From an uncultured Lachnospiraceae bacterium (GTDB lineage: Bacteria > Bacillota > Clostridia > Lachnospirales > Lachnospiraceae): 64,000 nt of DNA. The position numbers were made by a program, and so were the translations under genes. Below the pieces are notes generated by a model, which saw nothing but the letters and a program-made list of their open reading frames with translations, had not been told where the DNA came from and ran no database searches. Of this stretch, positions 58,718 to 64,000 are shown piece after piece; within the stretch, counting starts at the first letter, position 1, and every line of letters begins with the position of its first letter. The DNA lies in contig CALWLY010000008.1 in the NCBI GenBank assembly GCA_944381635.1, positions 1 through 64,000 of the forward strand, in the 5' to 3' direction.

Positions 58718-60334
58718 TTAAATCTCACGGATTGTCTTTCTGAGTCCCAGCACATAAGTAGGAGAAACAGAAAGTTCATCGATTCCCATGTCGATAAAGG
58801 TCTTTGTCAGTGTGGTATCGCTGCCAAGCTCGCCGCAGATTCCTACCCAGGCGCCGCCTTTGTGACCGTTTTCAATGGTCATCTGAATCATGCGCAGCAC
58901 TGCAGGATGGTGAGAATCGTAAATATTGTCAAGGCTCTGGTTCTGACGGTCAATAGCCAACGTATACTGTGTCAGGTCGTTGGTTCCGATGCTGAAAAAC
59001 TCTACTTCCTTAGCCAGTTCTTCACTGATCATAACCGCTGCAGGCGTTTCCACCATAATACCCAGCTCCACATTGCCGAATTCTTTTTCCTCGCTGGCAA
59101 GTTCTGTCTTTACTTCCTCCACAATCTCCTTGATTCTGCGAATTTCAGAAACCGAGATAATCATAGGGAACATAATGGAAACCGTTCCGAAAGCGCTTGC
59201 CCGGTAAATAGCCCGGAGCTGTGTTTTAAATACATCCACACGGCTTAAGCAGATTCGGATAGCGCGAAAGCCCATTGCCGGATTTTCCTCTTTGGGAATT
59301 CCAAAGTAGTCTGCCTGTTTGTCAGCGCCGATATCCAGCGTACGGATGATTACTTTTTTGCCGCCCATACGGGAAACGACTTCCTTATAAATTTCAAACT
59401 GTTCTTCCTCGGTAGGATAAGTGTCTCTTCCCAGATAAATAAATTCGCTGCGGAACAGGCCGATGCCGCCGGCATCATTCTTTAACACTTTTTCCACATC
59501 TTCCACACTGCCGATATTGGCATAGACATTGATTCTTCTGCCGTCGGTAGTTACATTGTCTTTTCCGATCAGTTCCTGTAAAGCCGCTCTCTCTTTTTCC
59601 CATGCTTCTTTTCTGTTTTTCATGTCTTCTAGAGTAGCTTCATCCGGATCCAGATAAAAAGTACCGTCAATGCCGTTTACAATGCCAGTCATCCCCGTGT
59701 ACTCATCTTTGAGTTCCACGTCTGTTTTCACCAGAGAAGGAATATTCATGGAACGGGCCAAAATCGCTGTATGAGAATTTGCAGAGCCGTTTTTAGTCAC
59801 AAAAGCAAGGATCTTACTCTTATCGATTGCCACCGTCTCGCTGGGAGAAAGATCGTCCGCCAGAAGGATCACCGGTTCTTCCGAGTCGATTCCTCCATCC
59901 ACAATTCCTGCCAGATTGTTGACAATTCTCTTGGAAATATCCAGCACGTCGGCAGAGCGGGCTTTCATGTATTCGTCATCCATGGATGCGAAGACTGCCG
60001 CAAAATTTTCTCCGGTCACATGTACCGCATATTCTGCATTGACGCTTTCCTCTTTAATCATATTCCGGATGGAGTCCAGATAGTCTTGATCTTCAATCAT
60101 CATTTTGTGAACATCAAAAATCATCGCCTGCTCTTCACCGGCTTCTTTCAAAGCCTTTTCATACAGGGCATCCAACTGCACTACCGCCTTTTTCTTTGCC
60201 TCTTCAAAACGGCTGATTTCTGCTTCTGCATCGGAAATCTTTTCCTGTTTCAGTACATATTCCTGTTTTTTGAATAAATAGACTTTTCCGATCGCAATTC
60301 CTTTTAAAACACTTTTGCCGGAACAGCTAATCAT
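58718..60334 (-). CDS. ptsI: PTS enzyme I
   Basis: EI takes phosphate from phosphoenolpyruvate to HPr. The 538-aa protein has the phospho-His in GSANSHTAILARSM, PEP-binding motifs NDAGGIGLFRSEF and GIMVETPAA, and FSIGTNDLTQYT with VGICGELGSD near the C-terminus. The ATG at 60334 follows GGAGGAAATT; an ATG four codons earlier lies inside that ribosome site. It is expressed here from a sugar-specific operon, although EI is usually housekeeping. Confidence 0.96.
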   Translation of the reverse strand: MISCSGKSVLKGIAIGKVYLFKKQEYVLKQEKISDAEAEISRFEEAKKKAVVQLDALYEKALKEAGEEQAMIFDVHKMMIEDQDYLDSIRNMIKEESVNAEYAVHVTGENFAAVFASMDDEYMKARSADVLDISKRIVNNLAGIVDGGIDSEEPVILLADDLSPSETVAIDKSKILAFVTKNGSANSHTAILARSMNIPSLVKTDVELKDEYTGMTGIVNGIDGTFYLDPDEATLEDMKNRKEAWEKERAALQELIGKDNVTTDGRRINVYANIGSVEDVEKVLKNDAGGIGLFRSEFIYLGRDTYPTEEEQFEIYKEVVSRMGGKKVIIRTLDIGADKQADYFGIPKEENPAMGFRAIRICLSRVDVFKTQLRAIYRASAFGTVSIMFPMIISVSEIRRIKEIVEEVKTELASEEKEFGNVELGIMVETPAAVMISEELAKEVEFFSIGTNDLTQYTLAIDRQNQSLDNIYDSHHPAVLRMIQMTIENGHKGGAWVGICGELGSDTTLTKTFIDMGIDELSVSPTYVLGLRKTIREI

Positions 60335-60436
60335 AATTTCCTCCATTCTGCCAGCCCGCTGACCTTTCTCAACTTCACTCTTTCGCCTTAACTATATACC
60401 GGCCGGGAAATATTTCCCCGTCTTTTGCGAAAGCTA

Positions 60437-60922
60437 TTATTTGGAAAGCTGTAAAATGTCATCGCCGACTTTTACTTCTTTGCCGGTCATTCCTTCGATG
60501 CTCTTAAACGCATCGGTATTGCATATAACAATAGGAGTGACCGTGTCATATCCTGCTGCCTTGATCTTTTCGATATCTGCTGTCAGAAGCAGATCGCCTT
60601 TTTTCACTTTCCGTCCGGCTTCCACATGGCTGGTAAAATGCTCGCCTTTCAGCTCTACTGTATCAAGGCCTACATGGATCAGAATTTCTGCGCCGTCTTC
60701 CGTCATCATACCTACAGCATGTCCGGTAGGAAACACCGTGCTGATTTCCCCGTCAGCCGGTGCGTAAACCTTGCCGTCAGAAGGAATGATCGCTGCACCC
60801 TTTCCAAGAATCTCTCCGCTGAAAGTGGGATCGTTTACTTCCTTGATCTCAACGCATCTTCCTTCCATATATGCTCCCAGCACAATTCCTTTTTTCTTAA
60901 ATATTCCATCCAGAAATCCCAT
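60437..60922 (-). CDS. crr: PTS glucose-type EIIA
   Basis: EIIA passes phosphate from HPr to EIIB. The 161-aa protein shows the two active-site histidines in VFPTGHAVGMMTEDGAEILIH, which precedes VGLDTVEL. GEEFTSHV-like residues appear as GEHFTSHVEAG. The ATG at 60922 follows AAAGGAGAAAATT. It lies between licT and ptsI and supplies the EIIA that NagE lacks. Confidence 0.95.
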   Translation of the reverse strand: MGFLDGIFKKKGIVLGAYMEGRCVEIKEVNDPTFSGEILGKGAAIIPSDGKVYAPADGEISTVFPTGHAVGMMTEDGAEILIHVGLDTVELKGEHFTSHVEAGRKVKKGDLLLTADIEKIKAAGYDTVTPIVICNTDAFKSIEGMTGKEVKVGDDILQLSK

Positions 60923-60987
60923 AATTTTCTCCTTTCCCATACCTCATGTACTCTCACATTGTTCAGATTTTCCACAACTTCACTTTA

Positions 60988-61833
60988 TCACTTCTTTGCA
61001 GTATCTTTCATGTTGCCTGCCATTTTCAGCTGCAAAAGCAGATAGTAAAACTCCCTTTCCTGCATATCGCAAAGATAACGCAGCTTTACATAGTCTCTCA
61101 TCTTTTCTGCCAGAGCATACTCTCTTTTGCAGTGGTTGTTCAAAAATTCATACAGCTGCCAGTCATCTGCTGTCTCTATAGGTTCCAGCAGCACCATGCG
61201 CTGAACCAGAAACTTTAAATTGGTGACAAACCGGTCTTTGTAAAAAGAATTCTGTCCTGAAAAATCAATCTCCTCTTCTGCCATCCGGGTCAGATCCCTG
61301 ATCATCTGGGTCATCTGCGCCGTGTCATGCATGCTGGAATTGTATTCTGCATTTACAAGGTGCACCGCAATGGACGCCGCCTCATGATCCGGGAGTTCAA
61401 TTCCTGTTTTTTCCAGGATCAGTTTCACCGCCTGCAGTCCGACTTCAAATTCTTTGGGATAGAAACACTTGATTTCCTCATACAAAGCATTTTCGAAAAA
61501 CATTCCTTTTTCATAGCGGTCTATGGCAAAATGAATGTGATCAAGCAGCGTCAGATAGACATTCTGAGAAAGTTCACAATCCAGAACTTTTTTGGCATAT
61601 GAAATAATCTCATCAGACACTTGTATGTAAACAAGCGGCATACCTGCAAGCAGGTTTTTAAAGCGTTCCCGGATATCCGGGCTTTCCAGGCGGAAAATTT
61701 TCTCCACTTTTCCGGTGATTTCCTCACCGGCCTTTTTCTGGAAGCCAATTCCCTTTCCCATGACCACAACTTCTTTGCCGTCTGCATCCCAGGCAGAAAC
61801 CACATTGTTGTTGATTACTTTTCCTATCTTCAT
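60988..61833 (-). CDS. licT: LicT/BglG-family transcription antiterminator with two PRDs
   Basis: This RNA-binding antiterminator prevents formation of a terminator in its own leader when its PRDs are suitably phosphorylated by the PTS. The 281-aa protein has an N-terminal CAT domain (MKIGKVINNNVV, MGKGIGFQKK) and PRD1 (about 65-170, DHIHFAIDRYEKG). PRD2 (about 175-275) contains RFVTNLKFLVQRM. The ATG at 61833 follows CAGGGTGAAAAC; the open frame above it is terminator sequence. It is the first gene of the PTS/GlcNAc operon. Confidence 0.94.
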   Translation of the reverse strand: MKIGKVINNNVVSAWDADGKEVVVMGKGIGFQKKAGEEITGKVEKIFRLESPDIRERFKNLLAGMPLVYIQVSDEIISYAKKVLDCELSQNVYLTLLDHIHFAIDRYEKGMFFENALYEEIKCFYPKEFEVGLQAVKLILEKTGIELPDHEAASIAVHLVNAEYNSSMHDTAQMTQMIRDLTRMAEEEIDFSGQNSFYKDRFVTNLKFLVQRMVLLEPIETADDWQLYEFLNNHCKREYALAEKMRDYVKLRYLCDMQEREFYYLLLQLKMAGNMKDTAKK

Positions 61834-61877
61834 GTTTTCACCCTGTACAGATTTTCCGATTTTGCCACAGCAGCACA

Positions 61878-61979
61878 AAAAAAGAAAAACCAACTTTTAT
61901 AAATCAACCAAGTGGGCGTACTACACGCACCGCGATTAACTTATAAAATTTGGTTTTGCCTGCCTGACAGTAACAATCC
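61878..61979 (-). promoter_or_regulatory. RAT antiterminator site and overlapping terminator in the licT leader
   Basis: On the minus strand 61979-61952 reads GGATTGTTACTG followed by TCAGGCAGGCAAAACC, an almost exact LicT/SacY-type ribonucleic antiterminator. Its last bases (AAAACC) also start a terminator: AACCAA and TTTTATAA pair with TTATAAAA and TTGGTT, ending in TTTTTCTTTTTTTG at about 61884-61871. Antiterminator and terminator are therefore mutually exclusive. Confidence 0.95.
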
Positions 61980-62010
61980 AACTGGAGTACTCTATTTATT
62001 TTATGTGTTT

Positions 62011-62039
62011 AGTCTAACAAATTTACCCTATGCTGTCAA
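62011..62039 (-). promoter_or_regulatory. Promoter of the licT-PTS operon
   Basis: On the minus strand TTGACA (62039-62034) and TAGACT (62016-62011) are 17 nt apart. The RAT starts about 25 nt after the expected transcription start. I see no good cre box. Confidence 0.85.
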
Positions 62040-62176
62040 CCCTTATATTGTATTATTTGTATATTTCTTTTCATTCCGACACTTTTTTTTAGATACTTAG
62101 CACAAATGGTATGAATTTTTTATTAAATATTCGAAAAATATATGTGTCATTCATAGTATTGCAGATATTATCGTGA

Positions 62177-62182
62177 TATAAT
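62177..62182 (+). promoter_or_regulatory. Candidate promoter of the GDSL lipoprotein gene
   Basis: An extended -10, TGA-TATAAT (62174-62182), lies about 140 nt upstream of the gene; the -35 is weak. The leader contains GCTGCCT and AGGCAGC about 80 nt apart, able to form a long-range stem ending just before AGGAGG. Confidence 0.55.
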
Positions 62183-62321
62183 ACGCAAAAGCATGATTTT
62201 CAAAACAACAAAAGCTGCCTCAAAGCTTTCCGGCGCGTTTTCTTCCTTTTAAATTTTTATCTAAAAAGGACTCTTACGGCTCTTTATCTTTTAAGGCAGC
62301 CTCATTTTCAGGAGGTCTATT

Positions 62322-63341
62322 ATGGATATGAAAAAAATAAATAAAAGCAGCGTCTTTTCCCTTGCAGGTCCCAAAAGCTGCGTGTTGATCCTTTCTCTTT
62401 TTGCGGCCATCTGCCTGGCAGGCTGTTCTTCTTCCCGGACTGCTCCGCAGCAGTCCGAAAACAATGCCGGCATTCACACTCCACTGGAAGGGGGCGAAGC
62501 TTCCGATGACACAGAAAAAAAAGAGGACTCCGCCGGCATTTCCGATCAGGAAAACAGCCCGGCTGCTTCGGAAAATACAGACTCTTCCGAAACTGCATCC
62601 AACCAGCCTGAGACATCCGTTTCTCTGGAGGGAAAAACCCTTTCCATTATCGGCGACAGTATTTCTACCTTTGACGGCTATATTCCCTCGGATTACAGCA
62701 TCTATTACCCAAGACACGGAGAAATCCTTACGGTGGAAGAAACCTGGTGGTATCAGGTTCTTGAGAATACCGGCATGAAACTTGGCGGAAATGCCTCCTA
62801 TTCCAACAGTACCGTTGCAGGAGATTCCACCAGTTCCACAGACGGACTGGCCGCATGCAGCTGGCGCAGAGTAAACGACCTGAAAGCTTCCGATGGCTCC
62901 TCCCCGGATGTGATCCTGCTTTTTACCGGAATCAATGATTTTCTTCACTGCATTCCCCTTGGAAACTTTGACGGAACCCCTTCTCAGATGGAAGAAGGCG
63001 ACATTCAGGATTTCAGCAAGGCTTATGAGCTTATGCTGCAGAAAGTGCTTGCCCTTTATCCGGACGCTTCCGTCTACCTGTGCACTCTGACTGAAACCGA
63101 TGCGGGCGATGAGAAAGAGCCTCGCTCTTACCCATCCACCAACAAAAACGGAAATGTGATCGCTGATTTTAACGATACGATTCGAAACATTGCCGCCGCT
63201 TATAACCTGCCTCTTATCGATGTGCATGAGTGCGGCATCACTTATGACAATCTTTCGGATTATACCGGTGACGGACTACATCCAAATCCTGCCGGAGCCA
63301 GTCTGATTGCCGATTATATCACAGACTTCCTTTTACAGTGA
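62322..63341 (+). CDS. SGNH/GDSL-hydrolase lipoprotein
   Basis: This predicted secreted esterase or deacetylase has 339 aa. A lipoprotein signal ends in the lipobox LAGC (Cys about 34). A Ser/Glu/Asp-rich linker follows (about 35-103), and then an SGNH domain: IIGDSISTFDGY (nucleophile Ser), GGNASYSNSTVAG, LLFTGINDFLHC (Asn block) and DGLHPNPAG (Asp-His). AGGAGGTCTATT precedes ATG. It is a single gene convergent with pepF. It may remove acyl groups from dietary or cell-wall glycans; the substrate cannot be read from sequence. Confidence 0.9.
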   Translation: MDMKKINKSSVFSLAGPKSCVLILSLFAAICLAGCSSSRTAPQQSENNAGIHTPLEGGEASDDTEKKEDSAGISDQENSPAASENTDSSETASNQPETSVSLEGKTLSIIGDSISTFDGYIPSDYSIYYPRHGEILTVEETWWYQVLENTGMKLGGNASYSNSTVAGDSTSSTDGLAACSWRRVNDLKASDGSSPDVILLFTGINDFLHCIPLGNFDGTPSQMEEGDIQDFSKAYELMLQKVLALYPDASVYLCTLTETDAGDEKEPRSYPSTNKNGNVIADFNDTIRNIAAAYNLPLIDVHECGITYDNLSDYTGDGLHPNPAGASLIADYITDFLLQ

Positions 63342-63345
63342 CATT

Positions 63346-64000
63346 TCACTCTGCCAAAAGCTCCTCCATCTCATCGATCAGGGTGCCAAACAGCTTCAGA
63401 GCCTGATGTACCGGTTCCGGAGTCTGCATATCCACACCGGCGCCCCGCAGCAGGGAGATAGGATCTTTCGAGCAGCCTCCTGACAGAAATTCCAGGTAAT
63501 CTTTGACAGCCGGTTCTCCTTCTTTGAGAATTCTCTGAGAAAGTGCCATAGCAGCGGAAAAACCGGTTGCATATTGGAATACATAGAAATTGTAATAGAA
63601 GTGAGGGATTCTTGCCCATTCCTTATCAATTTCCGCATCCACAACCACATCTTCCCCGTAGTAGAGCACGTTCAGATCATGGTACATCTGGTTAAGTTTT
63701 TCTGCAGTCAGTCCTTCGCCGCGTTCGCTGGCCTCGTTGACCATCAGTTCAAATTCCGCAAACATAGTCTGACGGTAAAGAGTGGTGCGGAACTGCTCCA
63801 GGAAATAATTGATCAGGTAAGCGCGCACCTTTTTGTCCTGCGTTTTCTTTAACAGGCTCTGCATCAGCAGCGCTTCGTTGCAGGTAGACGCCACTTCCGC
63901 CACAAAGATCACATATTCAGAATCCACAGGACGCTGATGTTTGTGGGAAAGGTAGGAATGCATCGCATGTCCCATCTCATGCGCCAGTGTGAATTCAGAA
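63346..64000 (-). CDS. pepF: Oligoendopeptidase F, C-terminal part (5' end outside window)
   Basis: PepF is a cytoplasmic M3-family zinc metallopeptidase that degrades peptides. Only the last 217 or so codons are present; the frame is open through position 64000. The visible part starts SEFTLAHEMGHAMHS with the HExxH zinc motif HEMGH. It continues with SEYVIFVAEVASTCNEALL (the third zinc ligand Glu) and ends with the family's ATGFSAAMALS and GVDMQTPEPV segments. It is convergent with the GDSL lipoprotein gene with 4 nt between stop codons. Confidence 0.95.
   Translation of the reverse strand, partial: SEFTLAHEMGHAMHSYLSHKHQRPVDSEYVIFVAEVASTCNEALLMQSLLKKTQDKKVRAYLINYFLEQFRTTLYRQTMFAEFELMVNEASERGEGLTAEKLNQMYHDLNVLYYGEDVVVDAEIDKEWARIPHFYYNFYVFQYATGFSAAMALSQRILKEGEPAVKDYLEFLSGGCSKDPISLLRGAGVDMQTPEPVHQALKLFGTLIDEMEELLAE

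Noticed and set aside
1-64000. CRISPR array, prophage, insertion sequence, tRNA or rRNA genes
   Set aside because: No regularly spaced direct repeats, no cas, phage or transposase genes, and no cloverleaf or rRNA signature were recognised by eye. A tRNAscan or Rfam search could still find something missed.

Overview
The window looks like chromosomal core DNA of a Lachnospiraceae-type anaerobic Clostridium (low to mid GC Firmicute). The evidence is a SCIFF ranthipeptide precursor and its radical SAM maturase next to a fused secDF, the relA-MBL-hemZ-hisS-aspS gene order, meso-diaminopimelate dehydrogenase, oxygen-independent HemZ, pta-ackA, and strong AGGAGG-type ribosome binding sites. I see no rRNA, tRNA, CRISPR array, prophage, transposase or integrase gene. 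The genus is not assigned.

Layout: 0.3-2.7 kb holds bioY under a BirA-like operator and a PurF-like protein that has lost its glutaminase residues. 2.7-11.3 kb (minus strand) holds a LuxR-HTH/DUF2087 regulator, a PfkB sugar kinase, recJ, secDF, the SCIFF maturase scfB, the SCIFF peptide scfA and a TIGR04086-type membrane protein. 11.5-20.6 kb is an envelope block: CNNM/CBS transporter, two amidases, a phosphopantetheinyl transferase, an anchored GH25 lysozyme with SH3b-like repeats, ddh, and an ECF sigma/anti-sigma pair. 20.9-29.4 kb carries mscL with a C-terminal zinc ribbon, then aspS, hisS, hemZ, an MBL hydrolase and bifunctional rel. 29.8-39.5 kb is mixed accessory sequence: PHP protein, EAL signalling protein, TraX-like protein, flavodoxin-like protein, small membrane proteins, a YdcF-like protein, asparaginase, a DUF4261 protein and thpR. 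39.7-50.7 kb has rpmF-yceD, a GDSL/MBOAT acyl-transfer pair, ackA-pta, tmcAL, a UPF0210/ACT pair, a YycJ-like MBL protein and coaE. 50.7-53.8 kb has polA and a zf-HC2 membrane protein. 54.4-61.9 kb is N-acetylglucosamine use: licT-crr-ptsI-ptsH-nagE behind a clear RAT/terminator switch, followed by nagBA with its own candidate promoter. The window ends with a GDSL lipoprotein and the C-terminal part of pepF.

Functional links: GlcNAc enters through NagE, using an EIIA, EI and HPr encoded in the same LicT-controlled operon, and NagA/NagB convert it to fructose-6-phosphate. Acetyl-CoA from fermentation passes through Pta-AckA to acetate and ATP. TmcAL, encoded beside them, uses acetate and ATP to modify tRNA.

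The least explained content is between genes. There is a 97-nt structured element present twice (34.5 and 44.6 kb) whose differences preserve base pairing; a family of bidirectional terminator-like palindromes headed by a CATCCACAGCGGA motif; a 52-bp palindrome with a conserved asymmetric loop present twice; and a 131-bp structured unit in tandem at 53.8-54.1 kb. These, the PurF paralogue and an HPr lacking Ser46 are the best candidates for something undescribed. All calls come from reading the sequence; no database search was run.
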